DNA from: Candidatus Sabulitectum sp.
Lineage (GTDB): Bacteria; Fermentibacterota; Fermentibacteria; Fermentibacterales; JCC-6
Length of the DNA stretch: 64,000 nucleotides
Reading direction: 5' to 3'
Assembly: GCA_021107435.1 (NCBI GenBank)
Contig: JAIOSV010000072.1
Span: forward strand, 1 to 64,000
Positions 1 to 7,488 of this stretch are shown in pieces. Positions within the stretch are counted from its first letter, which is position 1. Each line of letters starts with the position of its first letter. Both the position numbers and the translations under genes were made by a program. Below the pieces are notes generated by a model. It ran no database searches. It worked only from the letters and a program-made list of their open reading frames with translations, and was not told the origin of the DNA.

Positions 1-1857
1 CAGGATGACGCTGCATACGGAACAAGCAGTTTCCTTCCCGCAGGCTGGGCAGAAACTGTCAATCCGGCAATCTGGGGAGGAATTAACACCGACAATGTTC
101 TTGTAAGTCCCTTCAGGTTCAACCCTGTTACAGGTGAACTCATGGCCGCGAGATCCATGAGGATAAGAATTAACTTCTCTGGAAGCATTGATGCTATTGC
201 GTTTCCTTCCACAGAAACCATCAGGAACAGCGCCTCCAGAATGCTCATCAACTACAACATGGTTGACGCCGCAGCTTCCGCTCCCACAGACGCCGAAGCA
301 GCGGAATATATTTTTGTAACCACAGACACCAACCTCAGCGCTATCATGCCCCTTGTTGAGTTTTACCAGGGCATCGGCTACAAAACTGCCGTTGTGATCT
401 TCACAAATCCTGCCAGTGTTGACGATATTAAAGCCGCAATTACTGACAGCTACGACACAGGTCTTACCCGCTTTGTCATGATTGCCGGTGACTATGATAC
501 CCTTCCCAGCTACAATTACGATTACTTCGTGGGAGATTACTGGTATGCATGCCTTACTGGCACCGATCTTCTTCCTGAGGTCGCTGTTGGCCGTCTTACA
601 GGTGATGCTGCTCAGATAGAGATCCAGGTAACTAAGATTCTTGATGGTTACTACCAGTATTGTTTTGCGGACGCAGACACACCCGGTATTATCCCCGGCA
701 CATCTGTTCTTGCTGCTCACCAGGAAGACTACCCCGGCAAGTACACAGCCTGCTGCAACCAGATTGCCTCTGTCAGCTACGCTGTTGACATGACTTTCTG
801 GAAGATCTACCCTCCCGAGGGCGGAACAAGTCTTATGGTTGAAGAAAGTTTCAACAATGGCGTTGGCTCTGTAGGCTACAGAGGACACGGTTACGTGCTG
901 ACCTGGACCTGGAATCCGGGATGGTCGAAAACGAACATCCAGGCACTTACCAACACCTTTATGCCTCCCGTATGGAACATCGCCTGTTACTGCGGACAGT
1001 ATCAGAGCAGTGCTGAAAGCCTGGCTGAGAGTTTCGCCTGGGACGACAACGGTGCCAGCGGTAACCTTTCTGCCTCTTTCACTTCGTACACTGTGCCCAA
1101 CCACGACTACATGAAGCAGATCTACCTTGGTCTCTACAACAACGCCAACTACAATGCTGGAGAAACCCTCAATGACGCTGCCGTGTGGATTATAGTAAAC
1201 CACGGCTCTTCCGGAGAAGACAATGCCAGAATGTTTATCTGGTTTGGTGACCCCGCCATGGAAGTATTCACAAATGACACAACCAATCCAACTCCCCTCT
1301 GTCTTACCAGCCCGGAAATGATCAATCCCGGAACGCAGACAATCACAATGACTGTGACCAGCGACGGCTCTCCGATCAGTGGAGCTACAGTAGCTCTTTC
1401 CGATGGTATTGAGGGCATTGAAACTATTACCTTCTACGAAACGGCCATTACAAACGGCAGTGGTGTTGCTTCCTTTACTGTCAATGTTCCATCCGGTGCA
1501 ACAACTCTCTACACCGGTGCAAGACTTCACAACTACAATCCTGCAACTGCGAAGATCAGCGTTTACCCGTTATCCGTAGACAATACTGAAGATGGCGCAA
1601 TTTTGAGTATTTACACATCAACCAACCCGATTACAGGTACATCTGCTCTGCTCTTTTCCACACCGGTAACCGGTCATGCCTCCATTCAGGTATTCGACAT
1701 CTCTGGCCGTACTGTTGAAACTCTGATTAACGAAAAGGTCGTGGCGGGCAGATACTCCGTGAACTGGACACCGGAGAACATCTCCAGTGGTGTTTACTTT
1801 ATTCACTTCACAACCCCTGCGGGTATCGTTTCCACGCGGGCAATGGTACTTCGCTAA
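1..1857 (+). CDS. Peptidase C25 (gingipain-like) surface protease, 5' truncated
   Basis: The frame is open from base 1, so the N-terminus lies outside the window; the ATG at 142 in the ORF track is internal. The central part resembles the gingipain-type Cys peptidase fold: a His in GYRGHGY and, about 35 residues later, a Cys in VWNIACYCG sit where the C25 catalytic His and Cys are found. After the peptidase comes an Ig-like stretch, then a C-terminal beta domain with the signature VFDISGRTVETL, ending GVYFIHF...STRAMVLR, as in cargo of type IX secretion or FlgD-Ig tails. The protein is probably exported and anchored or released at the cell surface to digest protein. No secretion genes are in the window. 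A hairpin terminator follows about 50 bases after the stop. The family call is firm; substrate specificity cannot be read. Confidence 0.85.
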   Translation, partial: QDDAAYGTSSFLPAGWAETVNPAIWGGINTDNVLVSPFRFNPVTGELMAARSMRIRINFSGSIDAIAFPSTETIRNSASRMLINYNMVDAAASAPTDAEAAEYIFVTTDTNLSAIMPLVEFYQGIGYKTAVVIFTNPASVDDIKAAITDSYDTGLTRFVMIAGDYDTLPSYNYDYFVGDYWYACLTGTDLLPEVAVGRLTGDAAQIEIQVTKILDGYYQYCFADADTPGIIPGTSVLAAHQEDYPGKYTACCNQIASVSYAVDMTFWKIYPPEGGTSLMVEESFNNGVGSVGYRGHGYVLTWTWNPGWSKTNIQALTNTFMPPVWNIACYCGQYQSSAESLAESFAWDDNGASGNLSASFTSYTVPNHDYMKQIYLGLYNNANYNAGETLNDAAVWIIVNHGSSGEDNARMFIWFGDPAMEVFTNDTTNPTPLCLTSPEMINPGTQTITMTVTSDGSPISGATVALSDGIEGIETITFYETAITNGSGVASFTVNVPSGATTLYTGARLHNYNPATAKISVYPLSVDNTEDGAILSIYTSTNPITGTSALLFSTPVTGHASIQVFDISGRTVETLINEKVVAGRYSVNWTPENISSGVYFIHFTTPAGIVSTRAMVLR

Positions 1858-1905
1858 GACAGATATAAACTAAGGGCTCAATTAAGTTGAAGCCTCTCTC
1901 ATTCG

Positions 1906-1930
1906 GGGGCGGGAACTGCCGCCCCTTTTC
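1906..1930 (+). terminator. Rho-independent terminator after the C25 protease
   Basis: A 7-bp all-GC stem (GGGGCGG / CCGCCCC) with a 6-base loop is followed by TTTT. It separates the protease gene from the HEPN/nucleotidyltransferase pair. Confidence 0.75.
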
Positions 1931-2021
1931 TCTTCCTCTCTGTTTTAGTATTTCCAATCCTTTTTGTGCAACGTTCCATTCTGCTTCCAAATGTGTTAAA
2001 TTATTGAAAAGGAGACCGACA

Positions 2022-2438
2022 ATGAGTACCATGGATGAAACCAGATGGAAGCAGAGATTTGTTCATTTCAGCAAAGCCATGACTCAATTGAAACTTGCCT
2101 GTGACAAAAAGGAATATTCGGTTCTTGAACGGGCAGGATTAATTCAAATATTTGAGTTCACTTTTGAACTCTCATGGAAAACGCTGAAAGACTTGCTTCT
2201 TTTTGAAGGTTATGACGCTAAAAGTCCCCGTCAGGTTATTCGGAAGAGTTTTGAACTTGAATTTGTAAGCGAAGAGAATTGCGAATTATTTCTTGATGCC
2301 TTACTTAAGCGAAATCTTCTCAGCCATACTTATGAAGAAAAAATTGCTCTTGAAGCAGAGCGGTTAATCAAAAATGATTATTACCCGCTGTTATCCGACA
2401 TCCACGATGTTCTGGAACAAAAGACAAATGAAAACTGA
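2022..2438 (+). CDS. hepT: HepT-like HEPN toxin (HI0074 family)
   Basis: This is a 138-aa all-helical protein of the nucleotidyltransferase-substrate-binding (HI0074) HEPN family. I chose the ATG at 2022, not 1887 as in the track, because it has GGAG about 9 bases upstream and the extra 45 residues do not fit the family. Near the C-terminus is RNLLSHTY, an exact RX4HXY motif. In studied HepT toxins this is the RNase active site (R, H) plus the tyrosine that the partner AMPylates. Its stop overlaps the start of the nucleotidyltransferase gene, as in known type VII HepT/MntA pairs. Toxin activity is inferred from motif and pairing. Confidence 0.85.
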   Translation: MSTMDETRWKQRFVHFSKAMTQLKLACDKKEYSVLERAGLIQIFEFTFELSWKTLKDLLLFEGYDAKSPRQVIRKSFELEFVSEENCELFLDALLKRNLLSHTYEEKIALEAERLIKNDYYPLLSDIHDVLEQKTNEN

Positions 2439-2757
2439 TGGCTTAAAGGAAAAGTACAAAAACCTCTTGATTAAGATATTGGCCACTAATCCACGTGTCG
2501 AGCAGGTTATTCTGTTTGGTTCTCGCTCTAACAACACCTTTACTCGCACTTCGGATATTGATCTTGTTTTGCTCGGGGATGAACTAACTTTAACGGATCA
2601 GGCCAAACTTATTGAAGAAATTCATAAAACAACAGTTCCTTTTCAAGTAGATTTACTGCGCTGCAATTCAATTTCCAACCAGAAACTACTTGAGCGTATC
2701 ATCCGGGACGGAGTAGTGTGGTTCACAAGAACTGTTTCTTCACAGCCAACAGGCTGA
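2428..2757 (+). CDS. mntA: MntA-like minimal nucleotidyltransferase antitoxin
   Basis: A 109-aa MNT-domain protein. The start is taken at ATG 2428 (MKTDGLKEKY), overlapping the hepT stop by 11 bases; the track start at 2374 lies well inside hepT. The nucleotidyltransferase motif is complete: FGSR followed by ten residues and DID, i.e. GSx10DxD, which binds metal and NTP. In characterised pairs MntA adds AMP to the tyrosine of HepT and silences it. Translational coupling with hepT is expected. A hairpin terminator lies about 40 bases downstream, making this a compact two-gene unit. Neighbouring genes are unrelated, which fits a mobile defence or addiction module. Confidence 0.87.
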   Translation: MKTDGLKEKYKNLLIKILATNPRVEQVILFGSRSNNTFTRTSDIDLVLLGDELTLTDQAKLIEEIHKTTVPFQVDLLRCNSISNQKLLERIIRDGVVWFTRTVSSQPTG

Positions 2758-2793
2758 AGGTCGACTGTCTCTTTCTTACAATCCAGTCTGATT

Positions 2794-2840
2794 AACATTG
2801 AAACTCTGCATTTGAATTGCAGAATTTCAATGTTATTTTT
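2794..2840 (+). terminator. Hairpin terminator after hepT-mntA
   Basis: A 17-bp inverted repeat with one mismatch (AACATTGAAA... / ...TTTCAATGTT), 7-base loop, followed by ATTTTT. Confidence 0.75.
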
Positions 2841-2852
2841 CATGCATGGTAA

Positions 2853-3122
2853 AGAGAAAAATACTTCTGGTACCGGGAAATGCATTCCGGAGCCGAAGTT
2901 GACTTGATTCTTGACCCGAAGGGACTGAATCTCGGCTTTGAATTCAATTTTTCAGAAACGGTGCGTACTACCAGATCCATGCGCATGGCTCTCGACGACC
3001 TGGCTCTTAACCATCTCTACATTGTTTATCCCGGCGACGATTCGTTCAAAATAGACGAAAAGATATCAGCTCTTTCCATATCTGATGTTGCAGATACTGT
3101 TTCCGGGCTCCTTCGTACTTGA
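2853..3122 (+). pseudogene. Remnant of an AAA ATPase/DUF4143 protein (C-terminal piece)
   Basis: Reading this frame from just after a TAA at 2850 gives EKYFWYREMHSGAEVDLIL, followed later by TTRSMRMALDDLAL and LYIVYPGDD. This is the usual C-terminal DUF4143 segment of the AAA-ATPase/DUF4143 family, normally about 400 aa. The ATP-binding part is missing, there is no convincing ribosome-binding site, and the fragment starts directly after the mntA terminator. I therefore read it as a decayed leftover rather than a functional 80-aa gene as the ORF track suggests. The original family function is poorly known; members often sit in variable regions. Confidence 0.7.
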
Positions 3123-3232
3123 CCTTCAGGAGATTTCGTTTAATATTTGCGGCTGCTTGCCCCATCCATAGAGACGGGGACAACGCGACAGAATTAATTG
3201 TCGCCGGCCCGGAAGCAGAGCGCGAAAGCGTT

Positions 3233-3315
3233 GAATCGTTGTGGGAACGATTCTTATAGACTGATCTGTCAGTCTCTTTCCGGGTTCGGTGTTTGTTACA
3301 CACCAGCAGGGCCGG
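3233..3315 (+). promoter_or_regulatory. Structured 5' leader of rpsF (candidate S6:S18-type autoregulatory RNA)
   Basis: The 209-base gap before rpsF holds a series of hairpins: GAATCGTT/AACGATTC (3233-3253), AGACTGA/TCAGTCT (3258-3275), and an outer CCGG...CCGG (3280-3315) enclosing GGTGT/ACACC. The last ends just before the AAGGAGG of rpsF. Many bacteria carry an RNA motif here that binds the S6:S18 complex and represses the operon. The position and the CCG- and ACACC-containing helix are suggestive, but I cannot score it against the known model. Confidence 0.45.
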
Positions 3316-3331
3316 AAGGAGGCTTTGTTAA

Positions 3332-3670
3332 TTGCGCAAATATGAAACCGTACTGATCTGGAGTGCCAGTCTGTCAGAAGCTGAGCTTAAGAAAGAGACC
3401 AGCAAAGTACAGGAGATTGTCACAAATGGAGAGGGAGAACTCACTGGTTTTGATGACTGGGGTCGCCGTCAGCTGGCGTACCTTATCAACAAAGAGAGCG
3501 AAGGTGTCTACCACTTCGTACACTGGAACGGCAACTCCGAAGTGAAACTGGCCATCGACAAGATGCTCAGGATTAATGACAACTGCCTCCGCCACCTTAC
3601 CCTCAAGGATGATCGCGATGTTATGGGAAAATCCTATGACGAATCTCCGGCATTTGACGCTGGAGAATAG
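3332..3670 (+). CDS. rpsF: 30S ribosomal protein S6
   Basis: A 112-aa protein with the S6 start RKYETVLIWS and the typical GRRQLAYLINK segment. S6 binds the central domain of 16S rRNA as a heterodimer with S18, encoded three genes downstream. Translation starts at TTG 3332, supported by AAGGAGG 9 bases upstream. It heads rpsF-ssb-OB-fold-rpsR-DUF2232-rplI-tsaD, spaced by a few bases. Regulation is probably through the structured leader. Confidence 0.97.
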   Translation: MRKYETVLIWSASLSEAELKKETSKVQEIVTNGEGELTGFDDWGRRQLAYLINKESEGVYHFVHWNGNSEVKLAIDKMLRINDNCLRHLTLKDDRDVMGKSYDESPAFDAGE

Positions 3671-3672
3671 TC

Positions 3673-4116
3673 GTGGATATCCGTATGCCCTCCATCAACA
3701 AGGTGCTGATCTCCGGGAATCTTACCGATGATCCCCGTACCAACATCCTTGAGAACGGTACACACGTTGCCAACTTCAGAGTTGCCAGCAACCAGAGTTA
3801 CCGGGGCCGCGATGGTGAATGGCAGAAGAAAACCTGTTTTGTGGATGTTGTGACCTGGAGACAGCTTGCAGAGAGAGTTGCGAACAGACTGCACAAAGGT
3901 AGCCCCGTTATGATAGAGGGAGAGCTTCAGTACACCCAGTGGGATTCACAGGACGGCACAAAACGCAGTCGCGTGGAAATCCTTGCCAGAAGCGTACAGA
4001 TGCTCGAAAAGACCGGAGATTATGGCTCCAGCCCCCAACAGGGTGGGGGTTCTGAAGAACCGCCCCGCCGGGAAGAACCGCAGGGTCCTGATTACTCCGA
4101 CGATATCCCCTTTTAA
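3673..4116 (+). CDS. ssb: Single-stranded DNA-binding protein
   Basis: A 147-aa SSB: OB-fold over roughly residues 5-110 (INKVLISGNLTDDP, FVDVVTWRQLAE, IEGELQYTQWDS), a Gly/Pro/Glu-rich linker and the acidic tip DDIPF that recruits partner proteins. GTG 3673 is preferred over ATG 3685 because GGAG lies 7 bases before it. It sits between rpsF and rpsR, the common location. It protects single-stranded DNA in replication, recombination and repair. Confidence 0.95.
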   Translation: MDIRMPSINKVLISGNLTDDPRTNILENGTHVANFRVASNQSYRGRDGEWQKKTCFVDVVTWRQLAERVANRLHKGSPVMIEGELQYTQWDSQDGTKRSRVEILARSVQMLEKTGDYGSSPQQGGGSEEPPRREEPQGPDYSDDIPF

Positions 4117-4131
4117 CAGCCGAGGTATCTG

Positions 4132-4488
4132 ATGAGCCTTCAAAGAGACCTGCCCGGATTGAACTATGCTGTTATCACCGGTGTTATCAAACGCCGGAAG
4201 GGTATCAATATGACTCGCTCCGGCATTCCAGTTTTGCATCTTCTTGTTGAAAACTCTGTGGATTCATATCCCGGAAGTCTGGAGACAACTGTATCAGACA
4301 TTGAAGTTGATGTCTGGGGCAAGCTTGCGACAGCTCTTGACAGTAAGCTCCACGAGGGAGACGCAATTCTGGTTGAAGGCCGACTGGCACACAGAAAATC
4401 GGAAGACAGAGCCGGCGGAGAACATTACAAAACCCTTCTCAGAGCCCGTCGGATAGAACTTATGATTAAAAAAGAAAGGAAGGCATAA
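4132..4488 (+). CDS. Second SSB-like OB-fold protein (PriB-position paralog)
   Basis: A 118-aa protein with an OB-fold pattern: NYAVITGVIKRRKG, VDVWGKLATALDSKLHEGDAILVEGRL, then LLRARRIELM. It matches the fold order of the SSB upstream, but there is no acidic tail or DDIPF tip and the C-terminus is basic (MIKKERKA). It lies directly before rpsR (ATG follows the stop), the slot that priB, an SSB relative, holds in many Proteobacteria. It could be a replication-restart or ssDNA accessory protein. Single-stranded nucleic-acid binding is a fair inference; anything more specific is not shown. Confidence 0.75.
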   Translation: MSLQRDLPGLNYAVITGVIKRRKGINMTRSGIPVLHLLVENSVDSYPGSLETTVSDIEVDVWGKLATALDSKLHEGDAILVEGRLAHRKSEDRAGGEHYKTLLRARRIELMIKKERKA

Positions 4489-4740
4489 ATGCCTATCCGT
4501 GGTAAGCGCAAAGGAATGAAGATCACCAGAAAGAAGAAATGCCGTTTCTGCATGAATCCTGACATGGAGATCACCTACAAGAATGAAAAAATGGTTCAGC
4601 GTTACATCAGTGACAGAGGCAAGATCGTTGCAAAACGTGTCAGCGGTAACTGTGCCAGACACCAGAGAATGGTAGCCAAAGAACTGAAGATCGCAAGATT
4701 TCTCGCCCTGGCACCCTACATAAGAGAACACTACAGGTAA
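4489..4740 (+). CDS. rpsR: 30S ribosomal protein S18
   Basis: An 83-aa S18 with a basic N-terminus, CRFCMN and a later GNCARHQR, i.e. the Cys-containing zinc-ribbon-like version, and the closing LAPYIREHYR. It pairs with S6 on 16S rRNA. AAAGAAAGGAAGG ahead of the ATG is the ribosome-binding site. The gene immediately follows the second OB-fold gene. Confidence 0.97.
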   Translation: MPIRGKRKGMKITRKKKCRFCMNPDMEITYKNEKMVQRYISDRGKIVAKRVSGNCARHQRMVAKELKIARFLALAPYIREHYR

Positions 4741-4747
4741 ACAGAAC

Positions 4748-5641
4748 TTGAAAACACAGATGCAGACAAAGAGAAAAGGATCGAAACAATTACTGTTAGG
4801 CGGGTTATCCCTGATTATGGGGTTCCCTTTCCTCGCAGCGGGAGTATCCGCAGCTCTGCTGAATGGCAGATTGAGCAGAGGCCTCCCCGTCACGGCGGTC
4901 ATTGTCTTTTTGTCCTGGTATCTCACGGGTTTTCAGGGAGCGGCAGTAACAGCGATTTGCACAACTGTAATTGCCATCTCTGCAAGATCAGGGTACTCAA
5001 TGCTTAAAACTCTGTACCTGTGTACCGGCATCGCCCTTTTCACAGGGGGGTTGCTTTCCCTGGAATTCCCGGGATTCATGAACATCGGAGAAGCGGAACT
5101 CAGTCCTCTCAGAGAGGTTTATCTCTCTGCTGGTCTGGCATCCGATACCATCGACAGGGTGTTCTCTCTGATTACTTACTATTCTCCGGGTATCGGCGCG
5201 GCTCATATTGTACTTGGCTCCATTCTATCAGTGCTTTTTTTCAAATCACTCAGTGTAAAGAACGAAAGCATGACAATCCGGGGAACCGCGAGCTTCAAAA
5301 TGCACTGGGGCTTTGCATGGGTTCCCATAATCTGCCTGATCACTCTGGTTTTGTCCAGAACTGCTCCTGTTCCCGATCTTCTCCTGAGGATTGCAAAGAA
5401 TCTGCTGATCTTCAGCTCTCTTCCCTATGGAATCGAGGGTTTTCAGGTAGCTGTTAAGTGGGCAAGGGGAATGCCTGGTATGGTGTTCATGCTGATAATG
5501 TGCGCGGTATTTGCTCCTCCCTTTGTTCTGGGCGGGTTAATCCTGCTGGGAATTCTGGACACCTGGTTCGATTACAGAAAGAAAATAGACAAAAGGATCG
5601 AAAGGATGAAAAATGAAGGTTCTTCTGATCAAAACAGTTGA
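4748..5641 (+). CDS. DUF2232 (YybS-like) polytopic membrane protein
   Basis: A 297-aa integral membrane protein with about eight hydrophobic segments spread from residue 15 to 280 and a basic C-terminal tail (DYRKKIDKRIERMKN). Length, topology and placement directly before rplI match the DUF2232/YybS family, which in Firmicutes neighbours rplI. Its function is unknown. TTG 4748 is used; an ATG four codons later is an alternative. The 3' end overlaps rplI by 29 bases, implying coupled translation. Confidence 0.75.
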   Translation: MKTQMQTKRKGSKQLLLGGLSLIMGFPFLAAGVSAALLNGRLSRGLPVTAVIVFLSWYLTGFQGAAVTAICTTVIAISARSGYSMLKTLYLCTGIALFTGGLLSLEFPGFMNIGEAELSPLREVYLSAGLASDTIDRVFSLITYYSPGIGAAHIVLGSILSVLFFKSLSVKNESMTIRGTASFKMHWGFAWVPIICLITLVLSRTAPVPDLLLRIAKNLLIFSSLPYGIEGFQVAVKWARGMPGMVFMLIMCAVFAPPFVLGGLILLGILDTWFDYRKKIDKRIERMKNEGSSDQNS

Positions 5642-6059
5642 CTCTCTGGGTAACCCCGGAGAAGTTGTCAATGTTGCTTCCGGTTACGCAAGGAACTACC
5701 TGTTACCGAAAAAACTGGCGATAGTTGCTACAACCGGCGCTATGAAAATGGCTGTTTCTCTCAAAGCTGCCGCAAAAACCAGAGAAAAAGAGCAGAACAA
5801 AGCTGCTGAAGCTCTCGCGGAAAAGCTTAGAGAACTCTCCCTTGTGTTCACTGCGACAGCCGATGAAAATGGACACCTCTACGGAGGAATCGGAGAGCGT
5901 GAAATCGCTGCTGCTCTTCTTGAAAAGAAATTTGAGATAGACAAACAGCAGATTCTTCTTGATAGTCACATAAAAAAACTTGGCGAACACAAAGTTCAAA
6001 TCAAGGTTCTCGGAGAAATACTTGAAACTATTACCGTAAAGGTAGAGGCCGAAGCTTAA
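5613..6059 (+). CDS. rplI: 50S ribosomal protein L9
   Basis: A 148-aa L9 beginning MKVLLIKTVDSLG, with GEVVNVASGYARNYLLPKKLA in the N-terminal RNA-binding domain, a long central helix rich in Lys/Glu/Ala, and a C-terminal domain (GHLYGGIGEREIAAAL). The start overlaps the end of the DUF2232 gene and the stop overlaps the tsaD start (TAATG). Confidence 0.97.
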   Translation: MKVLLIKTVDSLGNPGEVVNVASGYARNYLLPKKLAIVATTGAMKMAVSLKAAAKTREKEQNKAAEALAEKLRELSLVFTATADENGHLYGGIGEREIAAALLEKKFEIDKQQILLDSHIKKLGEHKVQIKVLGEILETITVKVEAEA

Positions 6060-7066
6060 TGCTCCTTCTTGCGGTAGAAACTTCATGTGATGACTCTGCT
6101 GTGGCTGTACTGGGGCAGAACGGAAATGTTCTGGCGGAACTTGTTTCCACCCAGATGGTACACGGCGGACACGGCGGTGTTGTTCCTGAAATCGCATCAC
6201 GACTTCACATGACTGTTCTTCCCGGACTGATCAGGGAAGTGCTTGAAAAATCCGGCACTTCCCTGAACTCCATAGATGTGCTCGCGGCAACTGCGGGTCC
6301 TGGCCTTACCGGCTCTCTGCTGGTTGGTCTTTCCTGGACAAAGGCTGTTGCTTTTGCCCTGGGAAAACCATTTCTGGGAATTAACCACCTCTCTGCTCAT
6401 CTTCACATACATTACAGCTCACCTGTTGTATTTCCAGCAGTTGCACTCCTTGTAAGTGGAGGACATACTTTGATATTCCACATGACATCATGGAGCGATT
6501 GTACCCTGCTCGGTACAACCAGGGACGACGCTGCAGGAGAAGCCTTTGACAAAACAGCAAAACTCATTGGCCTTGGATATCCCGGCGGAAAAATTATTGA
6601 CAACCTTGCCCGGCACGGGAACCCCGACGCAGTCGCTCTGCCCTCTCCAATGGGCAACAAAAGACTGCCGGAATTCAGCTTCAGTGGTTTGAAAACTGCC
6701 GCAAGACTTGTATGGGAGGCGGGAGATGTTTCAAAGGAAGACCTTTCTGCAAGCTTTCGTAAAACTGTTTGCGGGCTGCTGGTTTCCAAAACAATGTACC
6801 AGGCGGGAAAACTTGGAGCAACTTCTGTTCTTGTTGCCGGAGGAGTCTCTGCCAACTCCCTGTTGAGATCAGAATTCCTGCTGGAGTGTGATAAAAGAAA
6901 CATAAAACTCTTCCTCCCTCCTGTTCAGTATTCCACGGACAATGCTGTAATGGTGGGCAGAGCAGCTCTGTCTGCCCTTGAATCTGACCCGTCAGCCCAT
7001 TCCACCGCGTCCTGTAACACCTTCGCCCGGTGGCACGCAGAAAAGCTGTCTCCCCTCTCCTGCTAA
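6059..7066 (+). CDS. tsaD: tRNA N6-adenosine threonylcarbamoyltransferase
   Basis: A 335-aa TsaD (Kae1/Gcp family). It transfers threonylcarbamoyl from TC-AMP to A37 of ANN-decoding tRNAs, together with TsaB and TsaE. Visible features are the ASKHA start LLAVETSCDDSAVAVL, the metal-binding HxxxH in NHLSAHLHI, GTTRDDAAGEAFDK, FSFSGLKTA, and the closing YSTDNAVMVG. The start overlaps the rplI stop by one base. tsaB and tsaE are not in the window. Confidence 0.96.
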   Translation: MLLLAVETSCDDSAVAVLGQNGNVLAELVSTQMVHGGHGGVVPEIASRLHMTVLPGLIREVLEKSGTSLNSIDVLAATAGPGLTGSLLVGLSWTKAVAFALGKPFLGINHLSAHLHIHYSSPVVFPAVALLVSGGHTLIFHMTSWSDCTLLGTTRDDAAGEAFDKTAKLIGLGYPGGKIIDNLARHGNPDAVALPSPMGNKRLPEFSFSGLKTAARLVWEAGDVSKEDLSASFRKTVCGLLVSKTMYQAGKLGATSVLVAGGVSANSLLRSEFLLECDKRNIKLFLPPVQYSTDNAVMVGRAALSALESDPSAHSTASCNTFARWHAEKLSPLSC

Positions 7067-7086
7067 GCGAATCACTCAACACATGA

Positions 7087-7124
7087 CACCCGCATTCCAT
7101 TCGACTATCTTTCTTTTGCGGGTG
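7087..7124 (+). promoter_or_regulatory. Hairpin in front of acpS
   Basis: CACCCGCA (7087-7094) and TGCGGGTG (7117-7124) pair perfectly over 8 bp with a 22-base loop. The 3' arm runs up to the GGGAG ribosome-binding site of acpS. It may attenuate read-through from tsaD or limit access to the site; neither is shown. Confidence 0.35.
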
Positions 7125-7133
7125 GGAGCTTAA

Positions 7134-7487
7134 ATGAAAACAGGCACGGATATTGTAGATAATTCAAGATTCCTTCGGGCTGTAACCAGAAACGACGGCA
7201 GACTCCGGGAAAGACTGTTCTCTCCCGAGGAACTTGCCCGTGAACCCGAAGATCTGGATTTCGCAGTAATGTTCTCTGCAAAAGAATCTGTTGTAAAGGC
7301 TCTGGGAACAGGATTTGATTCCTCTTTATCATGGCATGATATTAAAATTTTTGTTAACGGAAGCGATGTGGAGGTTCTTCTTTCCGGAATGGCTCTTGAA
7401 CTTGCCGGGACCAGCAAAGTGCTTCTCTCAGCCTCTCAGAGCCAAAAAACATCTCTAACCTTTGCACTTTTAATCGAAGGGGAATGA
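7134..7487 (+). CDS. acpS: Holo-[acyl-carrier-protein] synthase
   Basis: A 117-aa 4'-phosphopantetheinyl transferase of the AcpS type, which activates acyl carrier protein using CoA. The two family motifs are GTDIVDNSRF (metal-binding Asp) and FSAKESVVKALGTGF (Glu/Lys). The C-terminal half is diverged but of normal length. It sits two bases before nnr, a frequent pairing in bacteria. Confidence 0.93.
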   Translation: MKTGTDIVDNSRFLRAVTRNDGRLRERLFSPEELAREPEDLDFAVMFSAKESVVKALGTGFDSSLSWHDIKIFVNGSDVEVLLSGMALELAGTSKVLLSASQSQKTSLTFALLIEGE

Positions 7488-7488
7488 C

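Noticed and set aside
4294-4926. 210-aa minus-strand ORF over rpsR
   Set aside because: Antisense of the second OB-fold gene, rpsR and the DUF2232 start, all well supported on the plus strand.
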